A program made the translations under genes and the position numbers. Source: Adiantum capillus-veneris (taxonomy: Eukaryota > Streptophyta > Polypodiopsida > Polypodiales > Pteridaceae). From it: DNA of 64,000 nucleotides. Positions within the stretch are counted from its first letter, which is position 1; every line of letters starts with the position of its first letter. The notes under the pieces were generated by a model. That model did not search any database. It worked only from the letters and a program-made list of their open reading frames with translations, and was not told where the DNA came from. This document shows, in pieces, positions 46,091-56,262 of the stretch. The stretch spans positions 88,997,180-89,061,179 of the forward strand of contig CM043962.1 of assembly GCA_014529385.2 (NCBI GenBank), read 5' to 3'.

Positions 46091-47692
46091 CTACATCAGT
46101 AATAAGCTGATCTGTAACATTTTCAAAAACCCCATAGGCTGTACATTTGCCTCATTGGAAATTACATCCATATTTCCACCACTGAAAAGAGGCAACAAAG
46201 TGTCATAAATGTCCTGTGAGCTTACATTACTGTCTCTAGTACATGACAGCAAGGGCTGAACAGAATCTTCCACAAACACTACATCCTGTGAAACCAGAAT
46301 ACGCTTTGTTTGCGGATGATATAACCTGTAACCTTTGCTTTCAGCACTATAACCAATAAAAATACATTTGACAGCCTTATCATCCAATTTTATGGGCTGT
46401 GTTTGTGGCACCAAAGCATATGCCAAACAACCAAAAACATGTATGTGCTCAATAGAAGGCTTTCTATCATGCCATGCTTCATATGGAGTAATAGACTGCA
46501 AAGCTTTCGTAGGACACCTGTTAACTACATAAGTGGCACACATGATGGCCTCAAGCCAAAAAGAATGCAGCAAAGCTTGACTTTTGACCATACATCGTGC
46601 CATTTCTGTCAGCGACCTGTTTTGCCTCTCAGCAACACCATTTTGCTGAGGTGTATAAGGCACTGTACATTGGTGTTTTATCGCACGACTAGCCAGAAAT
46701 GCATTAAATTCATGAGACATATACTCCCCCCCTCGATCGGAACGGAGGGTGCCCATAGTACATTTCGAGACATTTTCAGCCATAGCCAGAAATTGTTTGA
46801 AGCGCATAAAAACTTCGGGCTTTGCTTTAAGCGGAAATACCCATGCATGCCTGGAGTAATCATCAATGAAAGTCATGAAGTAAAGGTAATTGCTGCCAGC
46901 AGAGGCATTAGGAACAAATGTTTTACCACTCGCAGCAGAATCATAAGAAGTGGCCGCATTGCTGTTACCATCCTTTCTTTGAGAAGCAATAAAAGCCTGG
47001 TCAACTGCACGCTGCCTAGTTCTATTTTTTCTGGAAAGTGACTCTTGCAACAACAATGTGCATAATGCATCAAACTTGACAACTTCAGGATTTCCTTGGG
47101 TCATAAGTCTCCAAGTACTAGCAAAAGTCTGGTAGGAATCTGGTAAGGCATCAAGAACAGTCTGCACAAGGGAACTGTCTGAAATGACTTCACCTGCAGA
47201 AATAAGTTGCTCATTGATATCCTTGACACCAGCAAGGAAAGTGTCCATATCATCTTTCTCATGCATAATCTTCGACTCCAGCTCTTTACGCAGCAAAGAA
47301 ATTTTAGCCTCATTGAGGCTTGCATAAAGACCTGCTAGAATATCCCAAGCCTGTTTTGCAGATTTTGCTGAACGAATGTGAGGAACAATGGTGCGCTTCA
47401 CAGACAACGCTATCAATGCATGAGCCTGCGCATCCTTTACATCCCAACGAGGTTGTTCTGCCATAGGCAAAACAACTCTAATAGCAGCAATCCTTGTAGC
47501 AAGACCTGCAACATCCTCAACATTGCCTACATCCTCAGAACCAGGACGTACATCAATGCCCTGCACAATGTTCCAGAAGCCCTTTGACACAAGAACATGT
47601 TGCATCATATAAGCCCACATAGGGTATTTGTCCCCATCCAACCTGTCCTCAGCAGCAAACATCTTGAACACATCTGTGTTGTTGTCAGCCAT
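46091..47692 (-). pseudogene. Copia A2 chimeric Gag-integrase open frame
   Basis: One frame stays open from the Gag ATG at 47692 (MADNNTDVFKMFAAED) to 46091, 533 codons. Gag runs to 'KTFVPNASAGSN' (about 46890) and then switches without a stop to 'YLYFMTFIDDYSRHAWVFPL' of the integrase core. It continues through 'LRSDRGGEYMSHEF', 'PYTPQQNGVAERQNRSLTEM' and 'IHVFGCLAYALVPQT'. The zinc knuckle, protease and integrase zinc domain are missing. The switch lies at an AATTG shared by both parent sequences. The product would be a Gag-integrase fusion; expression is unknown. Confidence 0.85.
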
Positions 47693-48040
47693 GGTAAATG
47701 CTGCACCTGATGTGAAAACTACCCGGGAAAATAGGAGAAACGGAGCGGGAACAACACGTGCTATATAGCACAAAACTAGAAGACTATGAGGCAACTGTTA
47801 TGCAGAAAACGGCACTGACAGAAATTTTTCACAAAATGATGAAATAGCCTGTGCAGTACTGCTTGTAGTGGAAACGGAGGCCAAAATGAGCCCGAATAAA
47901 AAATGTGAGCAGACCAAGCTCTATGAGCTCACCCAAAATTTTTGTCGACCTGCGAACGCTTGCCGAAGCTCATTGAAATTGGAGAAAGTGAGCAGGCGTG
48001 TGCTGGAGCAACTACGACTAAGCCCGGGAGGACGCAACCT

Positions 48041-48052
48041 GCTCTGATACTA
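48041..48052 (-). other. Primer binding site of copy A2, one mismatch
   Basis: The plus strand reads gctctgatacta against consensus gctctgatacca, two bases from the LTR edge at 48055. Confidence 0.85.
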
Positions 48053-48054
48053 AT

Positions 48055-48281
48055 TGTTGGAATTAGGGTTGCAAAGAAACGCACACAGCTTGGAGAAGAC
48101 GAAGGAAGCTCAAGGCACACAATAGAGAGTGTGTTACTTAGTGTGCAATGGAAAGATAGATAGCCCTAGAGTGATGGGCATATATACAATGCTCGGGGGG
48201 AAAAACCTCCTAAAGAGGGAAAAAATTCCTCGGCGGTCCTAGTGTGTTCACACACATCACTACCACATGTATATGGTAACA
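48055..48281 (-). repeat. Copia family A 5' LTR of copy A2
   Basis: 227 bp, TGTTGG...GGTAACA, bordered by the CTTTG duplication at 48282. Confidence 0.93.
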
Positions 48282-48853
48282 CTTTGTTCACTTCTACAAA
48301 ATTATGACCAGTGAAAAGCCTGATTAGCTCTTCGTATGATTGGAATGTCTTGTCCTTCCCAAACCATTGTTCAAGACTATTGGAGATACTCCTGCTCAGC
48401 ATTGTCCACAAGATGAAACTCAGTTTGACATTCAAGTATTCAAATAGGCTACTATTATAGATAATGGCATGCAACTTTGGCTAATTTTGAATTCCTCATG
48501 TATATCATGTAGATTCCCTTCAAGGCGGCCTATCCGACATAGCAATTGTTGCCTTTCCAATCGCATCTCCTTCATCAAGGTGGCTCGTTGAGCTTTTATC
48601 TAAAGATCCGTGTTGTGTCTCTAACTGTGAAATTCAAGTTCATGCTTTGTTCACAAATTCTTAATTTCTAGCTTATGTTCATGTTGTTGGTCCCTCTGTG
48701 TCTTCTCAGTTGCTTGCCTTTGCTTTTGCTAATATTTTTTAGTATTTTCTAGCTTTTTCTCATACATTGCATGTATGTGCTTAGTTATTTTATCCACCTC
48801 TTTTGTAACTTGTCTCCCCATCTCCCCATTAATATTCTTTAATACTTGGTTGC
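48282..48853 (+). repeat. Large palindrome, left arm, inner segment
   Basis: Its reverse complement matches 48989-49549. Homology fades at 'cttggttgc' (48845-48853), leaving a spacer of about 135 bp (48854-48988) between the arms. Confidence 0.87.
48282..48853 (-). pseudogene. Unidentified coding-like relic, charged coiled-coil (left arm)
   Basis: I do not recognise the family. On the minus strand, reading from 48853 down, there are charged heptad-like stretches ('QVTKEVDKITKHIHAMYEKK', 'TEKTQRDQQHEHKLEIKNL', 'KEMRLERQQLLCRIGRLEGN'). These are followed by 'YNSSLFEYLNVKLSFILW' and 'SLEQWFGKDKTFQSYEELIR', running into the A2 LTR at 48281. A few stops interrupt it. The same succession is found on the plus strand of the right arm. 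It looks like a pseudogenised coding segment, possibly of a transposon or a captured gene. Confidence 0.35.
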
Positions 48854-48988
48854 AATAGAATTTTCACATACCTCTAGACAGAGCATGACATTCAATGCAG
48901 AAGATTGAGAGACTATATGATCAGAAGTTGTTCAAGGTAGGATTGCAGGACCTAAAATATGGGAAGATGAAGACTGGTCTGAAATAAG

Positions 48989-49940
48989 CACAACCAAATA
49001 TTAGAGAACATTAATAGGAAGCTCGGGAGACAAGTTACAAAAGAGGTGGATAAAATAACTAAGCACATATAGGTAGAGTATGAGAAAAACCTTAAAAAGA
49101 CTCAAAAAGATGAGCAAAAGCAAAAGCAAAAGAAAGCAACTACTAAGAAGACACAAAGGGACCAACAGCATAATCATAAGCTAGAAATTGAGAGTATGAA
49201 CTTAAACTTCAAATTTATAAAAGTAACACTGATCTTCATATAAAAGCTCAACGAGCCACCTCGAGGGAGGAGATGCGATTGGAAAGGCAATAATTGATGC
49301 CATATAGACCGTCTTGAAGGGAATATACATGGTACAAGAGGAATCCAAAATCAGCAAAAGGTTGCATGTTAGTATCTACAATAGTAGCTTATTTGAATAC
49401 ATGTATGTCAAACTGAGTTTCATCTTGTGGACAAAGTTGACAAGGATGATCTCTAGTAGTCTTGAACAATGGTTTGAGAAGGACAAGCCATTCCAACCAT
49501 ACAAAGATCCAATGAGCTTTTTCACTACTCAGAATTCTGTAGAAGTGAACAAAGGGCCCGCTTATCTTCATCACACACTCATGCTTTGCTGTGACAAACT
49601 AGCAGAAGAATGTGGAATCTCTCTTTGAGGAGGGGGCTACTAGGTTATGTTTGTATTGGGATTTCTCAGGAGGGTTCCCATACATTGGAGAAATCTTAAT
49701 GCTCACATTTTCAGTGCTCTATTCATGAGACCAGTTTCACTTGGGTCTTCTTGGAGTTCTTTTTTCATAAAGGGCATGACAATCCAGTCTGCACTTTCTA
49801 TTCATCAACTTCTGTGGAAGGCAAAATCATTGTTTCAAGACAACAGTCTGGATGACTATTTTGATATTTTCACATTAACAGATGTGGACAATCAGAAGCC
49901 CAACTATAGGAGGCCTTACTTTACTCTGATTTTTTTCTAG
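48989..49940 (+). pseudogene. Unidentified coding-like relic, charged coiled-coil (right arm)
   Basis: This is the plus-strand counterpart of the left-arm relic: 'GRQVTKEVDKITKHI', a Lys/Gln-rich stretch (49095-49140), 'YNSSLFEYMYVKLSFILW' and 'SLEQWFEKDKPFQPY' (about 49380-49510). It then continues past the point where copy A2 interrupts the left arm: 'VEVNKGPAYLHH', 'CCDKLAEECGISL', 'VLGFLRRVPIHWRNLNAHIF' (49650-49710) and 'LLWKAKSLFQDNSLDDYFDI' (49810-49870). Stops and frame changes separate blocks. No known domain is recognised. Confidence 0.35.
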
Positions 49941-50156
49941 ACAATAAGATAAAAAGCTAGCTTGAAGCCTCAAATGGGAACCATGTGTAAAATGTGTAGT
50001 GAAGACTCAAATGGGAACCATATGCAGTATGTTGATGGCATCAGTGGTGTAGCGTTTACGGACTTCATCTATATGTAAATGCTCAAGAAGAAACGTATGA
50101 GTCTCTTTGTGTTTTGGCTAATAAATGAAATTCCTTTAATAGGCCCAGGAAGGTTA
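48989..50156 (-). repeat. Large palindrome, right arm, inner and middle segment
   Basis: Inverted copy of 48282-48853 (inner) and 43493-44064 (middle). At 49550-49554 it holds the unoccupied CAAAG, complement of the CTTTG duplicated by copy A2, in 'gaagtgaacaaagggcccg'. It ends at the GGTTA flank (50152-50156) of the A3/A4 array. Confidence 0.88.
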
Positions 50157-50383
50157 TGTTGGAATTAGGTTTGCAGAGAAATGCACACAGCTTGGAGAAG
50201 ACGAAGGAAGCTCAAGGCACACAATAGAGAGTGTGTTACTTAGTGTGCAATGGAAAGATAGATAGCCCTAGAGTGATGGGCGTATATACAATTCTCAACG
50301 GAAAAAACCTCCTAAAGAGGGAAAAAATGCCCCGGCGGTCCTAGTGTGTTCACACACATCACTACCACATGTATATGGTAACA
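50157..50383 (-). repeat. Copia family A 3' LTR of the A3/A4 array
   Basis: 227 bp, TGTTGG...GGTAACA, preceded by GGTTA (50152-50156) and followed by the polypurine complement aatcccccctgg. Confidence 0.93.
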
Positions 50384-51103
50384 AATCCCCCCTGGCATGA
50401 TGTGGTGAACGAGAGCTGGCACATGAGCAAAGGGAAGTGCCATGCCTTGAGGACATGATAAGTCCACAAAGGGGAGTAAGCCCAAAGCTTTGCGGAAAGC
50501 TTCAAGCTTCTCATGAGACAATGCCTTTGTGAAAAGATCTGCAAGGTGTCCTGTGTTGGCACATAAGCCAAGCTGATCTCTCCTGCTGAGAGCCTCTCCC
50601 TGACATAGTGGTAATGCACCTCAATGTGCTTTGTGTGAGCATGAAAAACTGGGTTCCTCGCAACTGCCAATGTGCTCTGACTGTCAGTGTAGATAGTGTT
50701 GGCAGTGTCCTTTCCAACACCCAAATCAGCCATAAGGCTTCTGAGCCCCCCCTGGAGTGATGCGGTGAACGAGAGCTGGCACATGAGTAAAGGGAAGTGC
50801 CATGCCTTGAGGACATAACCAGTCCACAAAGGGGAGTAAGCCCAAAGCTTTGCAGAAAGCTTCAAGATTCTCACGAGACAATGCCTTTGTGAAAAGATTT
50901 TCAAGGTTGTCATGTGTTGGCACATAAGTCAAGATGATCTCTCCTGCTCATAGCCTCTCCTTGACATAGTGGTAATGCACCTCAATGTGCTTTGTGCAAG
51001 CATGAAAAACTGGGTTCCTCGCAACTACCAATGCACTTTGACTGTCAGTGTAGATAGTGTTGGCAGTGTCCTGTCCAACACCCAAATCATCCATAAGGCG
51101 TCT
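50384..51103. repeat. 360-bp tandem duplication of the copia 3' coding end
   Basis: The polypurine tract and RNase H tail (cccccctgg...gtgaacgagagctggcacatgag) occur at 50387 and again at 50747. gtgaac is at 50405 and 50765, a period of 360. Only the copy next to the LTR would work as the polypurine tract. Confidence 0.88.
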
Positions 51104-51604
51104 GAGCCATACACACTCAACCGTAGCTGTGAAGACTGCCCTGTACTTAGCCTCACAACTCAAAGTGGCCATAGTAGGTCGCTTCTTGCTCAACCATGAT
51201 ATACATGAACTGCCAAGCATGAAAAAAAAACCACTTGTGGACACTCACGTGTCAGAACAACCAGCCCAAATCTGAGTCCGAAAAAGCATGTAAGTCTGGC
51301 GGCAACGATCCCCCCTTGGGATAAAACAAGCCAAGATGTAAAGTGCCACTAAGGTAGTGGAAAATCCTCTTGACAGCCTGCCAATGCTTAGACCCTAGGC
51401 TATGCATAAATCTGCTGACCTGTGAGACTGCAAACTGAATATCCGACCTCGTGTTGCATACATAAATGAGGCAGTCAACAGCAGTTTGATAAAGAGTGAC
51501 ATCAGCAGGATCGCCAGCATCATGTAGACTCAATTTCAAACCTGTTTCCATGGAGGTGGCAATAGGTTTGCAATCCTCAAGTCCAAACTTACATAGCAAC
51601 GTCT
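50384..51604 (-). pseudogene. Copia A3 RNase H region, duplicated and broken
   Basis: 'CISWLSKKRPTMATLSCEAK' (near 51200), 'MDDLGVGQDTANTIYTDSQS' (near 51100) and 'VARNPVFHA..KHIEVHYHYV' mark RNase H. The tail is repeated downstream by the 360-bp duplication, so the 'GVGKDTANTIYTDSQSTLAV' block appears a second time near 50700. RT-connection sequences with 'CKFGLEDCKPIATSMETGLK' lie near 51590-51540. Confidence 0.83.
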
Positions 51605-52447
51605 CTATGTAACTTTTTTGACACAAGGCAATACCACCATCATACTGCTTAAACTGTATACCCAAGTATTGATGCAACACCCCAAATCTTTCATCTTGAA
51701 AGTAGCATTGAAATCAGCCTTATATTCAGCAATATGTCTCTCATTTGGTCCAGTGATCAACAAATCATCGACATAAAGAGCGACAATGAGAAGTACATCA
51801 CCCTCACGCTTTACATACAATGTGCTTTCTGTTGGACTGTTACGAAATCCTCGTTTAACCAAATGAGTGTCAACTTTCTCATACCAAGCACGAGGAGATT
51901 GCTTCAACCCATACAAAGCCTTATTACATCTGCACACTTTGTCCTCTTGTCCTTTTATGACAAAACCGCGAGGCTGCGTTACATAAACTTCCTCAAATAT
52001 GTCACCATTCAAGAAAGCAGTAACGATGTCTGATTTATGTACATCCCAACCAATATGAGCTGCCAATGCACATAGAAAACGCACGGTAGTCATATGACAA
52101 GTGGGAGCAAAAGTCTCTTCATAATCTATGCCTTTTTCTTGTGCATAACCCTTTGCAACAAGTCGAGCCTTATGGCGATCGATCTCACCATCCGGCTTGC
52201 GTTTCAACTTGTAAACCCGCTTCGTATCAATGGCCTTTTTGCCAGAAGGCAAATCACATAAAGTCCATGTGTCATTTTCTATAAGTGCATCATATTCTGA
52301 TTGCATGGCAGCCTTCCAATCTTCTGAATTCTGTGCTTCATCAAAAGATAGAGGCTCCTCAACATCATGTAAGCTAGACACAGCCAAAGCATAACAATCT
52401 GATGCATAAGATGCATGGCGAGAGCCTGAATGAGTACGACTAGACAA
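51605..52447 (-). pseudogene. Copia A3 reverse transcriptase
   Basis: An open frame of 280 codons, the longest intact RT stretch of family A here. It carries 'AAMQSEYDALIENDTWTLCD', 'KRVYKLKRKPDGEIDRHKAR', 'KGYAQEKGIDYEETFAPTC', 'VTAFLNGDIFEEVYVTQPRG', 'NKALYGLKQSPRAWYEK' and the catalytic YVDDLLITG (about 51779-51753). Frame is lost at 'KMKDLG' near 51690 by a small deletion ('aacaccccaaatc' where other copies have an extra base). Confidence 0.88.
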
Positions 52448-52567
52448 AGGTATCTAATTTACTGTCACGCAAAGTGTGCACCAGCCATTTTGGCATACCT
52501 CTAGCCTGCTCATTTTCAGCCCTTTCCTCATCAAGTACATCAAGTACATCAAGTACAACATGTACAT

Positions 52568-53570
52568 CTACATCAGTAATAGGCTGATCTGTAACATTTT
52601 CAAAAACCGCATAGGATGTACATTTGCCTCATTGGAAATTACATTCGTATGTCCACCACTGAAAAGAGGCAACAAAATGTCATAAATGTCCTTTGAGCTT
52701 AGATTACCGTTTGTAGTACATGACAGCAAGGGTTGAACAAAATCTTCCACAAACACTACATCCCGTGAAACTAGAATATGCTTTGTTTGCGGATGATATA
52801 ACCCGTAACCTTTGCTTTCAGCACTATAACCAACAAAAATACATTTGACAGCCTTATCATCCAATTTTTTGGGCTGTGTTTGTGGCACCAAAGCATATGC
52901 CAAACAACCAAAAACACGCATGTACTCAATAGAAGGTTTTCTATCATGCCAGCTTCATATGGAGTAATAGACTGCAAAGCTTTCGTAGGACATCTGTTAA
53001 GTACATATGTGGCACACATGATGGCCTCAAGCCAAAAAGAATGCGGCAAAGCTTGACTTTTGACCATACATCGTGCCATTTTCGTCAGTGACCTGTTTTT
53101 CCTTTCAGCAACACCATTTTGCTGAGGTGTATAAGGAACTGTACATTGGTGTTTTATCCCACGAGTAGCCATAAATACATTAAATCATGAGACGTATATT
53201 CTCCCCCTCGATCGGAACGGAGGGTGCCCATAGTACATTTCGAGACATTTTCAGCCATAGCCAGAAATTGTTTGAAGCACATAAAAACTTCGGACTTCGC
53301 TTTAAGAGGAAATACCCATGCATGCCTGGAGTAATCATCAATGAAAGTCACGAAGTACATGTAATTGCCAAGGACGGAGTTTGCATGGCCCACAAACATC
53401 ACTATGCACAAGCTGCAACCTGCATGTGGCCCGAACTGAACCATCCTTTGGAAACTTAGAATGCTGCATCTTACCCAAAATACAGCCTTCACGAACATGT
53501 TTGGCAGGTGCTTCAAGAGGCGGAAAAGAAGCAACCATATCAGATTTCTGCAAACGCTACAAATAGGCAA
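52568..53570 (-). pseudogene. Copia A3 integrase, broken
   Basis: GAG-pre-integrase HVREGCILGKMQHSKFP (about 53490), 'FIDDYSRHAWVFPLKAKSEV' (about 53340-53290), 'LRSDRGGEYTSHD', 'VPYTPQQNGVAERKN' (about 53150-53100) and 'LDDKAVKCIFVGYSAESKGY' (52860-52800) are present. They are split over three frames, with breaks near 53390, 53180 and 52950. Confidence 0.85.
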
Positions 53571-55082
53571 AATTCAGATGACCAAAACGTGCATGCCTAA
53601 GTTTTGCATCTGAAATAGCCCTTGAATCTGCAACAACATTTGCAAAATTTTGTCCACAATTGTCATACAAAGTGAGCTTATACAGCCCACGACACAAAAG
53701 GCCAGATGCAACAATTTCATCACCAAAACTGAGATCATGAACTGTACATCTGTCATCCACAAATTTGACTACAAGTCCAAGTCTAGCAAGTGTGGATACA
53801 GACAAGAGATTCTTCTTGATCCCAGGTACATAAAGTGCATCAACAAGTGTGAAGGAACTTCCATTTGCAGCAATTAGCACAATCTTTCCAACTCCCTGAA
53901 CTGGATAAGGGGCATTGTTGGCACAAGTCACTGAATTCCCATGAGGGACAGACTCGAGAGAGGTAAACAATTCAAGATGTGAGGTAATGTGCTTTGTATC
54001 ACCACTGTCGAAATACCACACATGTGAATCTGCAGCAATTGACAAACATGCATCATAGACAGTAGGATTGTAAGTGCACTCTACTCTAAAAGCCCATTAT
54101 GCATCAACACCAGCATTACAGTCTCCTTTCACAGAAGACTCAACAATGGCTGCATTTCTAGTGGAGCCACCCTCTTTCTTCTTAGCGTCTTTGGCTTTCA
54201 AGTTAGGACATGACTTGATCAAGTGATCATTAGCTTTACAATAATGGCAACACATCTTCTTTTTGCCCTTATCACCAAAATTGCCAGACGAAGTGCTGCC
54301 AGCAGAAGCATTGGGAACAGAAGTTTTGCCACTTGCAGCAGAACCTTAAGAAGTGGCTGCAATGTTGTTACCACCCTTTCTTTGAGAAGCAATAAAAGCC
54401 TGTTCAACTGCATGTTGCCTAGTCTTGTTTTTTCTGGAAAGTGACTATTGCAATAGCAAAGTGTATAATGCATCAACTTGACAACTTTAGGATTTCCTTG
54501 GGTTATTAGTCTCCAAGTTCTAGCAAAAGTCTGGTAGGAATCTGGTAAGGCATCTAGAATAGTCTGCACAAGGGATTTGTCTGAAATGACTTCACCTGCA
54601 GAAATAAGTTGCTCATTGATATCCTTGACACCAGCAAGGAAAGTGTCCATATCATCTTCCTCATGCATAATCTTCGACTCCAGCTCTTTACGCAGCAAAG
54701 CAATTTTAGCCTCATTGCGGCTGGCATAAAGACCTGCTAGAATATCCCAAGCCTGTTCTGCAGATTTTGTTGAACGAATGTGAGGAACAATGGTGCACTT
54801 CACAGACAACGCAATCAATGCATGAGCCTGCACATCCTTTACATCCCAATGAGCTTGTTTTGCCGTAGGCAAAACAACTGTAATAGCAGCAAGACCTGCA
54901 ACATCCTCAACATCGCCTACATCCTCACAACCAGAACGTACATCAATGCCCTGCACAATGTTCCAGACGCCCTTTGACACAAGAACATGTTGCATCATAT
55001 AAGCCCACATAGGGTAGTTGTCCCCATCCAACATGTCCTCAGCAGCAAAAATATTGAACACATCTGTGTTGTTGTCAGCCAT
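53557..55082 (-). pseudogene. Copia A3 Gag and protease, broken
   Basis: Gag starts at an ATG at 55082 (MADNNTDVFNIF). Open sequence runs to about 54480, where a deletion ('gcatcaacttg' against 'gcatcaaacttg') shifts the frame. The zinc-knuckle segment lies near 54250-54210 with the CCHYC start. The protease motif WYFDSGDTKHITS lies near 54015. The GAG-pre-integrase block HARFGHLNF is at about 53590. At least one stop occurs near 54346. Confidence 0.85.
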
Positions 55083-55415
55083 GGTAAATGTTGCACGTGA
55101 TGTGAAAGCTGCCTGAAAATAGGAGAAATGGAGCGGGAACAACACGTGCTATATAGCACAAACCGTAGAAGACTATGAGCCACCTGTTATGCAAAAACGG
55201 CATTGACAGAAATTCTGCACAAAATGATAAAATTGCCTGTGTAGTACTACTGCCTGTAGTGGAAACGGAGGCCGAAATGAGCCCGAATAAAAAATCTATG
55301 AGCTCTCCTGAAATTTTTGTCGACTGCAAACGCTTGCCAAAGCTCATTGAAAACGAAGAAAGTGAGTAGGCGTGTGCTAGAGCAACTGGCGACTAAGCCC
55401 GGGAGGACGCAACAT

Positions 55416-55427
55416 GCTCTGATAGCA
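55416..55427 (-). other. Primer binding site of copy A3, degenerate
   Basis: The plus strand reads gctctgatagca, one substitution from the consensus gctctgatacca, two bases from the central LTR at 55430. Confidence 0.82.
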
Positions 55428-55429
55428 AT

Positions 55430-55655
55430 TGTTGGAATTAGGGTTGCAGAGAAACACACACAGCTTGGAGAAGACGATGGAAGCTCAAGCACACAATAGA
55501 GAGTGTGATACTTAGTATGCAATGGAAAGATAGATAGCCCTAGAGTGATGGGTGTATATACAATGCTCGAGGGAAAAAACCTCCTAAAGAGTAAAAAAAT
55601 GCCCCGGCGGTCCTAGTGTGTTCACACACATCACTACGAGATGTATATGGTAACA
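55430..55655 (-). repeat. Central LTR shared by A3 and A4
   Basis: 226 bp, TGTTGG...GGTAACA. Below it lie the A3 primer site and Gag leader, as expected of a 5' LTR. Above it the sequence is 'aagtccatgtgtcattttct', which is interior RT coding, not the polypurine tract. The A4 body therefore joins this LTR through an abnormal junction. Confidence 0.9.
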
Positions 55656-56262
55656 AAGTCCATGTGTCATTTTCTATAAGTGCATCGTATTCTGATTGCA
55701 TGGCAGCTATCCAATTTTCTGAATTTTGTGCTTCATTAAAAGACAGAGGTTCCTCAACATCATGTAAGCTTAGACACAACCAAAGCATAACAATTTGATG
55801 CAGAAGATGCATGGTGAGAGCCTGAACGAGTACGACTAGACAACGGTGCATCCAATTTACTATCACGCAAAGTGTGCACCAGCCATTTTGGCATACCTCT
55901 AGCCTGCTCATTTTCAGCCCTTTCCCCATCAAGTACATCATGTACATCTGCATCAATAATAGGCTGATCTATAACATTTTCAAAAACCCCATAGGCTATA
56001 CATTTTCCTCATTGGAAATTACATTCGTATTTCCACCACATGTACATCAAGTACATCAAGTACATCATGTACATCTGCATCAGTAATAGGCTGATCTGTA
56101 ACATTTTCAAAAACCCCATAGGTTGTACATTTGCCTCATTGGAAATTACATTCGTATTTCCACCACTGAAAAGAGGCAACAAAGTGTCATAAATGTCCTA
56201 TGAGCTTACATTACTGTCTCTAGTACATGACAGCAAGGGCTGAACAAAATCTTCCACAAACA
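55656..56262 (-). pseudogene. Copia A4 integrase-RT linker and RT stub
   Basis: Element-sense sequence ends in 'AAMQSEYDALIENDTWT' and then abuts the central LTR. The rest of RT and all RNase H are missing. The linker includes a 127-bp tandem duplication (period from 55941 to 56068) and a short 'catcaagta' 9-bp repeat cluster (56045-56067). Confidence 0.85.
55941..56165. repeat. 127-bp tandem duplication in copy A4
   Basis: 'tgtacatctgcatcaataat' at 55941 recurs as 'tgtacatctgcatcagtaat' at 56068. The following 'aggctgat', 'cccatagg' and 'ttggaaattacattcgtatt' blocks are also repeated. Confidence 0.88.

Larger units (their letters stand above)
44065..48281 (-). mobile_element. Copia family A, copy A2, with a Gag-integrase deletion
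   Basis: A 4.2-kb element with both LTRs, primer site 48041-48052 (gctctgatacta, one base off consensus) and polypurine tract. The exact target duplication CTTTG lies at 44060-44064 and 48282-48286. About 0.95 kb covering the zinc knuckle, protease and integrase N-terminus is missing compared with copies A3/A4. The reverse complement of the joined flanks matches the uninterrupted sequence near 49550 in the other palindrome arm. Confidence 0.93.

Noticed and set aside
48854-48988. Palindrome spacer as a separate gene or origin
   Set aside because: About 135 bp without motif or structure that I can support.
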